The notes below the pieces were generated by a model, which made no database searches, was not told where the DNA came from, and saw only the letters and a list, made by a program, of their open reading frames with translations. Shown piece after piece: positions 12,158 to 25,899 of a stretch of DNA of 64,000 bases. Source of the DNA: Monodelphis domestica (taxonomy: Eukaryota; Chordata; Mammalia; Didelphimorphia; Didelphidae); assembly GCF_027887165.1 (NCBI RefSeq), contig NC_077228.1:107706043-107770042 (forward strand). Reading direction: 5' to 3'. Every line of letters begins with the position of its first letter. The first letter of the stretch is position 1. Made by a program: the position numbers and the translations under genes.

Positions 12158-12319
12158 TCAGGCTGCCAAGGCAAAACCAATGCGATTGTTGTGCCGGTCA
12201 AATTCAACATAAAACTTTCGGATGAAAGTTGCTCCAAGGACCCAAAGAGGTCCTGTTGGTGGTGAGACATCCAGACCATTGATGGCCACAAGGCACATCT
12301 GATCACTCTGGTTTTCATC
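12158..12319 (-). CDS. REN: REN exon 9 (last), residues 337-389 and stop
   Basis: Acceptor tccttgcag precedes GAT at 12319 in phase 0. Encodes DENQSDQMC, then the renin signature [17 protein letters not shown], ending ALAA and TGA at 12160-12158. Includes the Cys of the C-terminal disulfide. Confidence 0.95.
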   Translation of the reverse strand, partial: DENQSDQMCLVAINGLDVSPPTGPLWVLGATFIRKFYVEFDRHNNRIGFALAA

Positions 12320-15300
12320 CTGCAAGGAGAGAATAGTTTGGACTGATGCCCTTTAACAAACCTTCATGATCCTTCACCCCCTTCCTCAGATCCCAGCTTT
12401 TAGCAAATACTCAATTTAGCTCCTGGTTATGATAAAAATCATAGAATCTTGGCACTGAAAGGAAGAGGATGACAAGATCGCAAAGGCTCAGTTAGAAAGA
12501 AGCTTAGAAGGCATCTTGTCCAACCTGAAGGAGAACTCCTAATGTGATATTCTTGACAAATACCCTGCCTTATGCCAAAAGCAATCTAGAAGAGAGGAAC
12601 CGATTGCTTCCCAAGTCACCCATTCCACTGTGGATTAGCTATTAGTATCAGGAGATTGTTCTATATATCAATCCTGCTAGTTATAAGCTTTATTCGACCT
12701 CTTTAACCTTCTGCCCATCTTTCCTAGCTCTTCTGTTTGGAGTCAAGCAGAAACACACCAATTCTTCTTCCTCCTGTTAGCCCTTCAAGTACATAAAGGT
12801 AATGATCATTTCCTCCACCAAAACTCCACCACCAGCGCTCCCCCCAAACTCTTCTCTAGGCCAGACATCCCCAGTATCCTAAACTGATTTTTTGTACCAG
12901 CCTATTTGTCCTCCTCTGAGAAATCTCCAGTTTATCAATGTCCTTCCACCAATATGGCATCCAGGACTAAATGTAGCATCCCCGATATTCTGATCAGGAC
13001 AGAATGCAGCAGAGCTAGTACCTGCCTTCACACTGTAGCCTAAAATGGAATCAGCTTTTTACCCCTTGCTCTATCACCCTTTTGACTGATTCTGAGTGTA
13101 CCTGCACTGAATCTCTCTGATTTTTTTTTTGTCAAATTACCTTCAATCTACCTCTTTCCATTTCCTTGGGAAGTGTATTGTTGGAGCCTGTGTGAAAGAC
13201 TTCACATTTATCTCTATTATTGACTGAGCCTTGAGGTTATCCATTTCAGAGGTACCAAACACTGCTGTGAAACACATATAAAGACCCCAGTGCTACCTGA
13301 ACTAGTTTAAAATATAATTAGGAGGAAGCTAGGTGGCTAAGTGGTTAAAGAACCAAGCCTGGAGATGAGAAGGTCTGGGTTAAAATCTGGCCTCAGACAT
13401 TTCCTAGCTCTGTGACCCTGGGCATGTCGTTTAACCCCCATTGCCTAGCTCTTACCACTCTTTTGCCTTGGAACCAATACAGAATATTGATTTTAAGACA
13501 GAGGGTAAATTATTTCTATTGTAATTGAGGGCACCTACATTAGTAAATAGATAGAGTCAGACCTGGAGATGGGAGGTCCTGAATTCATGATATTTCCTAG
13601 TTGTGTGACCCTGGGCAAGTTGCTTACTCCTGTTCCATAGCCCTGATCACTCTTATCTTTGGACCAATACACAGTTTTGATTTTACGGTGGAAGATAAAT
13701 TTTTGGGATAGAAGGTACATTTTTAAAAAAATATAACCTGGGGCAGTTAGGTAACTCAATGGACAAAGAATCAGGCCCAACGATGGGTGGTCCTGAATTT
13801 AAATCTGACCTCAGATCTTTCCTAGCCATTTGACCCTAGGCAAGTGACTTAACCCCAATTACTTCTTAGCCCTTGCTGTTAGAACCTGATTCTAAGACAG
13901 GAGGTAAAGAGTTTTTTTTTTTAATGTTATTAGGAAATGTTTAACAAAATAAATAAATAAATGCACAATATAATATAGACAATGTCAATTTATTGCTTTT
14001 GAAGTCAATATGGGTCCCATAGGAATCCTTACTGTTTAAATTGGATACCACTGAAGAAGTCCAACTCCCTGTCCATTTCCAGACTCTATAAAAACTCTTT
14101 TTGTTGGTTCCTTCTTTCTAATAACTATTTAGCTTCTTTGAGATGTACTCACATTTTCATTTCCTAACACTTATTCATTCATCAAACACTAAATATCTAC
14201 CATTATACTTTCTCAGAGACCCTTGCTTTTATGGCATCTATCTCCCTCTTCATTGAACCATCTTTTCAGACCCCTGTAGAGCTCTCCCACCTTGGCTTCT
14301 CCCTTCCCCATAAATCCCACTATCTTCTAATTTCCTTTCAACCTGTTAAATTCAGACACTGATATTCATTTAACCATTTTAAAACTCTAATTTTCTCTCT
14401 TAGAATAAATAAGGTGGAAGAGCACTAAGAGCTAGGCAAATAGGGGCAAGTAACTTGCTCAGGGTTACATAGTTAGGAAGTATCAGAGACTAGATTTGAA
14501 TCCAGGTGCTCCCAATTCCAGGCATGGTGCTCTATCCTTTGTGTTGCTACCTAGCTGTTCCCTGCTGTTCATTTATGATGATCAGTCTTCCACCCCTAAA
14601 CCCACTCCATACCCCACTGATGGTCCCCTCTTAGGGAATAGCCTCCAGGAAAATTCCCAGCCTAAAGCTATCTCAATAAATGAGAACAAATGTCAAGTGC
14701 TTTATAACTCTTAAAGGGACATATAAGTCTCATTATTTCCTATCACTTCCCCCAGGATGGGAATTACAAATCCTCTCCAGAAATACACATCTGTCTTTCT
14801 TCTAGTTGGGATGGGAAAAGGTCAGAAAACTAAGGCCCAGGAGGAAATAGAACCTAGAGTGACTGGCCCTGTCAGGAAGGAGACCACCTCCACACTCTTA
14901 ACCAGTGACATCTTTGGGCAGATCTGCTTTCCTGAGCAGGTCTCCCCTCTACCTTCTTCTTTACCCCACCTTCACAATTCTTTGGTACTTGGGTTACCCT
15001 AGGAGCTAGAGGCAGCTTAGTCTATTTTTAATTGAACCATTGACATTTCAGAAGAAGTTCTTGAAGTGATCCCATGGTGAAGCTCTTAATAATAATCAAT
15101 AAAAATATAATAAATGCCTAATATTATGAAATATAAGTACTAAGTATCTTTCCAAAGTACCTCAATGCTCAGATATGCTGTGAAGTAGCTAATGAAAGCA
15201 TTATTTTCATCACTTTATATTGAGGAAACCAGGGACAATTGGGAAGTTAAAGAGTTCTCCGAGAATCAAAGATCCACAATCTTTTTACCACACCATGGTC

Positions 15301-15801
15301 GTGGTTCTCTTGTTCTGCCATATGGATAGCTTTAAAACAATCTTTTTTTTTTCATTTAAAATTCTTACCTTTTCTCTTAGTATCAATTCTAAGACAAGAC
15401 AGAAGAGCAGAAAAGTCTGAGCACTTGGGGTTAAGTGATTTGCCCAGGGTGACACAGCTAGGAAAAGTTTGAGGTCAAACTTGTACTCAAGTCCTCTTGA
15501 CTCCAGGTCTGGCTCTCTATCTCATGGCTGCCCCTATTTAGTAGAATCTTAATGTTGGAAGCATTTTGAGAGATAATAAAGGCTAACTGTCTTATTTTAC
15601 AGGTAAGAAAGTTGAGGACCAGAGAGGAGAAATGAATATTCAGCTGACCAGCAACAGAGCAGCCCCTAGAATTAAGGTTTCTTAATTCAGTTGATTTCAG
15701 CAAACCTGAAGCATATATGACTGCTACACTATGCTATAGGTGCTGGCAATACAAAGACAAAACAATAACCAGGACAGCACTAAAGGAGCCCCCATTCTTC
15801 T

Positions 15802-15833
<32 letters not shown>

Positions 15834-18332
15834 TTCTTCTTCTTCTTCTTCTTCTTCTTCTTCTTCTTCTTCTTCTTCTTCTTCTTCTTCTTCTTCTTCT
15901 TCTTCTTCTTCTTCTTCTTCTTCTTCTTCTTCTTCTTCTTCTTCTTCTTCTTCTTCTTCTTCTTCTTCTTCTTCTTCTTCTTCTTCTTCTTCTTTTAATC
16001 CTTACCATCTGTCTTGGTACCAATACTATGAATTTGTTCCAAGACAGAAGAGTGGTAAGAGCTAGGCAATGAGTGTTAGGCGACTTTCCCAGGGTTACCC
16101 TGCTAGGAAGTGTTGGAGACCAGATTTGAACCCAGAATCTCCCATCCCTGGGTCTGGCTCTCTATCCATTGAGCTACCCAGCTGGTCCCTGGAGCCCCCA
16201 TTCTGATGATGACATAACACACACCTGGATGAACAGAGGCAAGATAATTTGAGAAGAGAACACTGACAACTGGAGAGGAGAAGGAAAAGTTTTCATTAGG
16301 AAGTTGTACTTGAGATGAGCTTTAAATGAAGACAAGGACTTTAAGAGGTGGAATTGGAAAGGGTTGGAATTCTAGTCATGGGAGACCAAATCTGCAAAAG
16401 CATAAGATGGAGTTCAGAGTTTCCAGTTTGGCTGAGCTATAGAGTTGGCCCAGGAGTGAACTATGCACTAAGATTGGAAATGATAGGTGGGAGTCAAACT
16501 GAGAAGCCTGCATTTTATCAGAGAGGCAGTATGGTAGGCTATAAGGTTTATACAAGGCATGATAAATGTTAATATTTGCAAAAGCATGGCTGAGTCAGAG
16601 CTGTGCCTTAGGAATATAATTTTGGTAGTGGTGAATAACATATTGGAGAAGGATGAGACTAGAACCAAAGAGATCAATTAAGAGGCTTTTGAAGAACAGA
16701 TATTGAAAAATGGAGGGGAAAATAAATTAGAAACAAAACACCTTACAACAATGATAAATAAAACTAAACGCTGAAGACTAATAAAATTGATAAACCCTGA
16801 TTAAAAAGAGAGTAAAAATCAAATCAATTAGGTAGAAAATGAAGAAGGTGAAATCACAGGAAAATCAATAGAAATAAAAGGAATCATCAGAACACAACGC
16901 GCACAATTGTATGTTAACAAAACTGAGGACAGAAAAGAATCATTTTTATGCTTAAAATGCTATAAAGTGTGGGTATAGTTGGAGACCTGTTTTTAAATAA
17001 AAAAGCAGCAATCTAAAACCAAAAGATCATCATCATATGTAATGGGGATACACTAGGATTATTTTTAATGAATACAAAAGAGAAGCAAGGATGCACTCTC
17101 TCTCCACTATTATTTGATATAGTTCCAGAATGCTATCAATATTGATTAGACAAGGGAAAGAAAGAGAAGATAACCCTATCTCTGTTGATATATTGGGTTT
17201 GTTGGAAAATCCTAGGAAGAGGCATGCTTGGAGATAGGAAATTCTGGGTTCAAATTTGACCTCAGATACTTCCTAGCTGTGTGACCCTGGGCAAGTCACT
17301 TAACAACATTTACCTAGCCCTTACCATTTGGTCTTAGGGTTGCTATTAAGAAAGAAAGTAACTATTAAAAAAAGTAACCAAATTATAAAGATCAAAAAGT
17401 TCTTAAATGAAGATAAATGAGAGGACACCCCCAATCATTAGGATAATAAAAATACTTTATCAACCTTACTGTTGTATAAAGACAAGATTATCGATTAAAA
17501 TTGAGCCCACAGGAACTGAGATCAGAGAAAAGTATAGAAAGAGAGGTGGCTGTGTGGATAGAGTGCTGACTCTGGAGTCAGGAATACCTGAGGTAAAATT
17601 CACCCCGATACTAATTAGCTGTGTGACCCTGGGCAAGTCACTTAACTTTTGTTTGCCTAATCCACTAGAGAAGGAAAGTGAGAGAAAGTATGGAAAGATG
17701 AGAGGGACCAGAGCAGAGCTCTTTCCCCATTTAGCTGTATTACCTTTAGCAAGTCCCTTCATGTCTGAGCTTGTTTCCTCATCTGTCAAATGGGGATAAT
17801 ATTTATATACAACCAACCTTACAGGGTTGTTGTAAGAAATGTGAATTATTTCTACTATCCCATTCTTCTGGGTAGCAAATAAAGTACTTAACTTAGAGGT
17901 AGGAAGATCTAAGTTCAAATCCCACCTCTGACACTTAACTAGCTTTGTAACCACAGCAATTCACTTAAATTCTCTGAGCCTTAGTTGCCTTATCTGTAAA
18001 ATGAGAGTTTTGCCTAGATGTCTATTAAGATCTCTTCATGCTTTTAAATCTGTGACCTCCTGATCCCATTAGGTCTCTGATCCTGAGTTTCCTCATCTCT
18101 TAAATGGAAATAAAACTTATATACTACCAACGTTCTAGGGTTGTTGGGATACATATACTTGATAGCACTAACACTTTGGGGATCGTTAGTAAATGAACCA
18201 TGTTTTATGGAGGAAGCACAGGAGTACCTTTAACTCTCTATATTCACCACTCCCCTACCCTGGTTTTTGGCCATGAAGCTGATTCCTAAATCCCGTGGCC
18301 TCACACTTCGAGCAAGACAGAGAAAGAGAGAA

Positions 18333-18365
<33 letters not shown>

Positions 18366-18450
18366 CGGGGGGGGGAGGGGAGACAGACAGACAGACAGAT
18401 AGACACATAGAGACAAGAGACAGACAGACACATAGAGACAAGAGAGAGAC

Positions 18451-18487
<37 letters not shown>

Positions 18488-21400
18488 CATAGAGACAAGA
18501 GACAGAGAGACAGAGAAAGAGTAAGAAAGAAAGAGACGAAGAGAGACAGACAGAGAAACAGAAAGAGAATGATCCAGAAGCTTACCTCTAAGACATAGTC
18601 AGAACCTTGGAGTGTGAAATCTTTGCCATCAAAGTTGAATGAGATATCTGGGAGCGTGGATGCCAGGTCACATTTTACAAGATACTGTGGGCATAAAGGG
18701 TCCCAAAGCTTATGTGAGTTCCAGGCATTCTAGACTTCACATGTGTACAGATCAGTAAGGAAGGGCTTGATGTGTCATCTGGGTCCCCTTTCTTAGTGTT
18801 AGTCCCGGTTCAGTTTACATAGTCAGAATAGAAAGTAATCTCAGAGGTCATTGAGTTTCACCTCTAATCTGAATAGGGAGCTCCTCTGCCTCTATAGGGG
18901 CAGCAAGGGGAACGACTGTTGGGCCTGGAGTCAAGAAGACTCATCTTCCTGAGTGTGGTCTCAGATACTTAATAGCTCTGTGATCCCAGACAAGGTACTT
19001 CATCCTGCTGACCTCAGTTTGCTCATCTGTAAAATAAGCTGGAGAAGGAAATGGCAAAACCACTATAGAAGCTTTGCTAAGAAAAGCCCACATGGGAGCA
19101 TGAAGATTTGGACAGGACTGATGAAGACTAAGCAACTGCCTCTATAGCACTGGTGTTAAACAGAAGAGTCGCAAATTAACATTATCTATGTTGTATTGCA
19201 TTTTTATCTATTTCATTAAACATTTCTTTTCAATATTTGCCAGTTTCAATCTCCAGCATAAGTATCAGGTGATTATCAAATGATCACTTGCTTCCTCAGG
19301 TAATAGGGGATTCATTTTCCCTTGAGGAAGCCCAAAGTAGAATGGCACTTTGGGGCAGCCCTCATTTTTAGGACATTTTTTCATACATTGTGCTGAAATT
19401 TTGCTTGACTACTTCCAATCCTTGCTCTTAGCAATGGCCCTCTGGGGACAAGTAGAACTAATTTTTATTTCTCTCCTAGTTGATAATCCTTGAAATTAAT
19501 ATATATGTATATATATATATATAGTATATATGTATATATATATTGTGAATTTCAAAACTACTCAACCCTGTTCAAACCATTCTTTAGAGGATGGGATTTG
19601 GCTATTTCCTGATTAATAACAATAGAGATACTTGGAATGACAGAATCAGGTCTTGGAAACTACAATCTCCACCCTACTCAAGGTAACAAGATTTAGAAAG
19701 GGCTGCAGCAAAGCTCAAGATTTAATTATTTGAGAATATGACCTTCAACAGACATGTGCAAAGGAGACAGACCTCTGGGCAGTCCTGGGTTAAGCTAGAG
19801 CCACCATTGGCACAGGTGAGACACAGGAAGTGAGGTAGAGGAGAGCTGGGACTTCCTGTGTGGAGGGAGAGTGTGGTAGTTGGAGCCTGGTGCTTGGAGT
19901 GGAGGAGCTCAGACTGTTTCTCCATTTTGGTCACCTGAGTGATAGGGACTGATCTCTTTTCTTTGCCTCGGCTATCCAGGGCCTTGGGCCTTTGGCTCAG
20001 CCTGAGCAGAGTGGGTATTTAAGCCCTATTTCCTTCTCTCCCTTTTCCCCTCTCTCTCTCCCTCTAATACTTTTCTTCCTCCTGTTTGTAATTAAAACAC
20101 CATAAAAAGGTTGACTGCTGACTTGAGTTTTCATTTAGGAATTACATAGCTGAATTCCTTGGTGACCTTAAATTAATATATATCAGTCTTTTAGTGTGAT
20201 TTCCATATCACAATATGTATATATGTATATTACATATAAATGTTTTTTTCATTGTAAATTCTACCTATTCCAATATCTGGATATTATAGAGGCAGATTTG
20301 ACTCTTATCTCACGGAGAATTTTCTAACAGTTGAATTTTTGGTTGTTGTTCAATTGCATCCAACAAACTCATCATGACCTGGTATGGGGTTTTCTTGGCA
20401 ATACTGGAGTGGTTTGACATTTCTTTCTCCAGTGGATGGCAAACAGAAGTTAAGTGACTTGTCCAAGGTCACACAGCTAATAAGTGCCTGAGACTGAATT
20501 TGAACTCAAATCTTTCTGATTCCAGCACTTTATGCATTGAGCCACCTCAGTGGTGCCAATAATCAAATTTTGTGGCAATAAATAGAAATATCTATCTTGT
20601 GTAAGGTGGTGAACTCCCTATTAGCAGACATGTTCCAGCAGAAGCTAAATGAATACCTGTAAAGAGTGCTGTGCAAGGAATTTCTGAACATGGTAGAATG
20701 AAGACTTCTGAGGGTCCTAATTCTGAAATCTATGCTATCCTCTGAGTAATTATCACATTTGCAGGATGTGGGGCAGACAGAAATGGGACAACTGCCTTTG
20801 AGATAACCACCTCTGAAACAGCCCCCTGATGGTCCTTCCATTCTCTGGGAAGGGAACTTCAGGATCCTGGTTTTACCCAGCCCTTCTTGGTAACTCCCCA
20901 CTCTCTTCTTCTTCCCAGAGTTTGCCTTCCTCACCTCTCCCCCATCTTCCTCAGCTCCAATTGCCGTCATCAGTCCTCTTATGGAATCGGTTGGGCCTGT
21001 GATGAAGGATGTTCCTGTGTCCACAACTGCAGGGCAACCATCCTCACAGGACAGCACATAAGACTTGACAGCCACCCTGTATGGGAAGGTCAGAGACATA
21101 AAGGGGTTTCATAGGCCAGCAGGATCAGCCACTTTCCCCACCCCCAGAGACTTAAAGCCTTAAATTAGGATCCTTGGGACAGAGAAAAAGATACAATCCC
21201 TACCTTCAGGGAGTTGATATTTGTATAGAGTAGGGGGGCAGAAGTGATGCTCCAAATACATGGAAAGGACATTTCAGAGAATGTATTATATAGATGGAGA
21301 ATAGTTTAGCTGGAGGACAGTTAGGTGGCTCAGTAGTTTGAGAACCTGGCCTGGTGTCAGGAGGACCTGGGTTAAAATTTGGCCTCAGACCCTGCTTGTT

Positions 21401-24400
21401 GAGACCTTGCCTTTTTGTCTTAGGGTTGTCTCCAAGAGAGAAAGTAAGGGTTTAAAAAAATAGTCAATGGCAGTGGTCCCTAAGGAAAGATATTAGTGGA
21501 TAGAAAGAAGTCATTCCAGAGGTATCTGAATGTAGAGAAGTGAGTGACAAATACTCTTGGGGTTGGCCAATGTTAGATGTGTCTGGATTTCAGGGCGGGT
21601 TAGGAGGTGGAATGGAATTAGAACCAATGGTGATTCCTGACCCTTGCATCTGGATCTGCCAGAAGTGTGGCCGGCTGGTGTTGATGTAGTGAAAGGTCCC
21701 TTGGTAATAGTTGGGGTCACTGCCTCCAAGTATCAGCTCTCCACCATTCTTCCCCGAACTCCTGGAGAACAGATGACAATCTTTTCACCCTGAGGTCTGA
21801 GGACTCAGGGCTAAAGAGAAATTGGGAGAGGGGTTTGGAGAATAGGGACAGTCAAGTGAATAAACATTTATTAAATGTCTACTATGTGTCAGGGCCTAGG
21901 CTAAGCTTTGGACTGGGCCATGGGATATAGGATGCAGTAGACAGTGTGAGAGAGCAAAGCCTTTTTACTCCTTTCCTGGGTCCCATACTGAGACATCATG
22001 GGCTCTTCATGCCTTAAATCTAAATCCTGCTACATCCCTGAATAAGGAGCTCCTCTCCAAGGCTCCCAACAAGTGGCCACTAAGCCTCCCCTGAAAGACC
22101 CCATGTTGGGAAAATTCAATTCCTCCCAAATCAGTCCTTGCCATTTTTGGACAGCTCTAATTTTTCCAGGCTGGGTCAGCCCAACCTGACCCAGCAGTTA
22201 CTGCAGTAATTAGTAGAAAGGAGAAGGGATAGGGAAGAGCAAATTAGTAATATGAAAATTAGGTGCGAATCGACACCAATTATTTTGCTGTAGGTACTTT
22301 GAGTTAGGTCCATGCCCCAAAGAGTGGAGCTTGGTACCTGGCGAACAATTCTGGGAAAGATGAGAGGAAGGTAAGGGTAGGAATGCACAGGATTGTTACC
22401 AAAAGGGTATGTGTGTCGGGGTGTTAGTGCAGAGAGTATCAGCAGTCAGCCTCCAATGAGCCTGGGCCTCTTTGAGACCTCTTTTGGCTATTAGAGTGTG
22501 TGACTTTGAGTCATGCTACTAAGGATGTCATGGACAGGGAAGCTGGAGCCATGTTGGGATGGGCTTATTTCCTCACTTGGATTTCCTGTAAAGAGACAGG
22601 AAAGAACTGATGGAATTATCTGGTCACTCCCATCTCCCATCCCTTTCACATTTAGGATTTCATTAGATCTCCAGGATACTCCTAGCAGTGTTTGAACCAG
22701 GCTTAGAGGTGGGAGGTCCTGAATTCAAATGTGATCTCAAGCCACTTCCTAGCTGTATGACCCTGGGCAAGTCACTTAACTCCCCCATTGCCTAGCTGTT
22801 ACTGCTCTTCAGCCTTGGAACCAATATACAGTATAAATTCTAAGATAGAAGGGAAGGGTTTAAAATTTAAAAAAATGTATATAGGGAAATGGCTAGGGAA
22901 GTAGGAAGAGAACCAGGGCAATGCTGTGTCATATATAGCCAGACCAGAGTTTTGAGAAGGCTGCAGAGAAGTCAAGTAAAGTGTGAAAAACAATGAGTTA
23001 GAAATTAGAAGGTTGCTGCTATCCTTCTCAGCTGTGTGACCCTGGGCAAGTCACTCAACTCCATTTGCCTAACCCTTGACCTTCTGTCTTAGAGCCGTTA
23101 CTAAGACAGAAAGAAATGGTTAAAAAACAAAAAAAGGTCACTGCTGACCTTTTAGCAAAGATACCTTCACCTTACTTGAAAATTTCTCTGCGTCTTCCTG
23201 GAATGATAGAATTTTATAGTTGGAGGGGACCTCACAGGGCACCTAAGGAGGATCAAGAGCTGTCAAACAATGCCCCTGAGCATCCCAAAAGCCTTGAGTA
23301 TGGACCCAGATTAAAATTTAATTGGAAAATATTCAACAAAACTAAAGCAGAAGAAAACACAGAAAATATCAACTTCTTGTTTTGCAAGTCAACGTGTGGC
23401 CCATACGGATTCCTATGTATGGTTTAGTGAAGCCCCTTTTCTATGCGAGTTTGATGCCATGACCCAATGTCTAGCACAAGCCTGGAAAGTATCCTTCCAC
23501 TATCCCATACCTTATGCCCGAGTGTGTCCATTCAGCCTTTGCTTTAAGAACTCTAGTGAGAGGGAACCCATAATCTCACAAAGCAGCCTCCACTCTTCTC
23601 ACACAACTCTAGTCATTAGGAAATTTTTTCCTGACACCAGCCTAATCATCTCTATAACTTCTCTGGATTGCCATTGGTTCTGCCCTCTGGGAATAAATAG
23701 AATGAGCCTAACTAATCTCTTTGTAACATGGCAGCTTTCCCAGTACTAGAAGACAGCCATCATGTTCACCACCCTCCTAATCTAGTCTTCTTTTTTCTCC
23801 CAGCTAAACACTCATGACTCAAAGTTCTCTACCTTTGTGGTTGCCCTCCTTTGGACCCCGTCCAGACTATCAACATTCTCTTTGTCCTGTGGTGCCCAGA
23901 ATCAAACAGGGTTTTCCAGAACTGGTCTCAGAAGGTCAGGGGACTGGTCAATAGTACTACCACCTCCTCTGGAAGCTCTGCAGCCTTGAATCACAATTGG
24001 TTTTTGGGCTGTCGTAGCCCATCATTGACTCCACTAAATTGGCCTCCAGACCTTTCTCCATCAAAGGGCCACCCCCAACTTCTGTTTTTGTGTCAAATCT
24101 AAGACAGAAGAGCAGTAAGGACTAGGCAATTTGGGTTGTGACTTGCCCAGGTCATATAGCAAGGAAGTACTTGAGGTTAGAATTGAATCCAAGTCATTCT
24201 GACTCAGAGCTTGGCATTCTGTCTACTGTGCCACCTCACTGTCCTCCTTATTTCATTTTAATCTGGTTAGGCTATACTTTAGACTGTTGTGACAGTCTGA
24301 CAGACTATGTTTGATGCTTCTGGCCTAGAGCACTGAGAAGTTAAGTGATTTTCCCAGGGCCACACAGTCAGGCTATATCTGAGGCAGAACTTAAACCCAG

Positions 24401-25837
24401 GTCTCCTGGCCAACTCTATTCACTCTCTCTCCAATATGTCCAGAGCTAAACTAATTACCTTCACATCCTCATTAGTCCATCCCTTCTGGATTTTACTGCT
24501 TCACTGATCAGGATACCACTACTCTCTCATTCACTCATGCTAAAAACCCAGGAATCATCCTTGATCCCTCTCTCTGCCCCAACTCCCAGAGCCAATCTGT
24601 AAGTCTTTGAATTTCTTTCTTTTTTGTGCTTCCAGACTCCATCCTCCTCCTTTTCCATTACCACTACCCAGTGCTGCCACTCAGTCCAGGCCCTCATCAT
24701 CACACCCTTGGCCTATTTAATAGCTTCTTAATTGCATTCTCTGCCTCCTGGGTCTCTTCCTTCCAGTCCATCCAGACCAGAGTAGCTGCCAGTTTAGTCT
24801 TCTAATAAGACAGCTTTCTAGACATAATTTCTTCTTCTACTTTCCCCAGTTCAAAACCTTCAATAGCTGCTCCTTGTTCATGAGATCAAGTCCAAATGCC
24901 TCATCAGGACATTTAAAATAATCCACAGTTTCACCCCAGCTTACCACTTCTTAGCCTTTTCCTCTTCAATCTTTTCTCCTACTCTTCCTCACAACAAATC
25001 CTCTACACACCTGATTGTTTTCCCCAAACACAGCAAGTGCCTTTCTGCCTCAGATCTCTGCTAACCAAGTTTCCTTGCCCCTCCCTTATTCCTTCAAGGC
25101 CAAAGTCTAATCTCTGTTGTGTCTGGAGGCCTTCCACAAGGGCTCCAATTCTGAGAGATGGTTCATTTTAACAGGTAAACTCATAGAATCTAGAACTGGA
25201 AGGGATCTCAGGCATCTCATAATCCAACCCCTTCAAACTGAGGTTCAGAGGGATTAACAACTTATCTCAAGGGGGCAGCTAGGTGGCTCAGTGTATTGAG
25301 AGCCAGGCTTAGAGATAGGAGATCCTGGGTTCAAATCCAGACTCATAATTCCTGGCTGCAGGACCCTGAGCAAGTCACTCAACCCCCATTGCTTTGCCTT
25401 ACCACTCTTCTGCCTTGGAACCAACACATAGTATTGATTCTAAGATGGAAGGGAAGGGTTTAAAGAAAAGGCCACTTCAGTAAGCAGCAGAACCAGGATC
25501 AGAACCCAGATTTTGTGACTCCAAATTTTAGGCGCTTTCTACTTTACTTTACTGCACTGCTTTCTCCTGATGGTCTTCTGACCTACCATATGCTTCCTGA
25601 TCTTGTTGGGTGGTTGGGTTTGGAAAAGAGTGCTAGCCTTGGAGTCAGAAGACTTGCTTCTAATGCTAGTTCTACTTTCTATCTGTATGGATTTGGGCAA
25701 ATCATTTAATATGTGTCTTAAGTTAGTGTCCTTATCTGTAAATGGATGTTCAGTTTAGATCAGTGATTCTTAACCTTTTTGGGGGGTTAAAGATGCCTTT
25801 GGAAGTCTGGTAAAGCCAATAGATCCTTTCTCAGAAT

Positions 25838-25899
<62 letters not shown>

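Noticed and set aside
12043..12318. 91-residue minus frame starting MKTRVIRC
   Set aside because: Shifted frame of REN exon 9; the correct frame carries the renin C-terminal signature.
15717..16072. Long poly-Phe, poly-Leu and poly-Arg frames
   Set aside because: They are the three readings of a TTC microsatellite.
18230..18498. Three overlapping Cys/Leu/Ser-rich minus-strand frames
   Set aside because: All are products of the (CAGA/GA) repeat; no gene-like composition outside it.
20563..21099. 178-residue minus frame as an independent gene
   Set aside because: It is REN exon 7 reading through its donor at 20934 into intron and a SINE.
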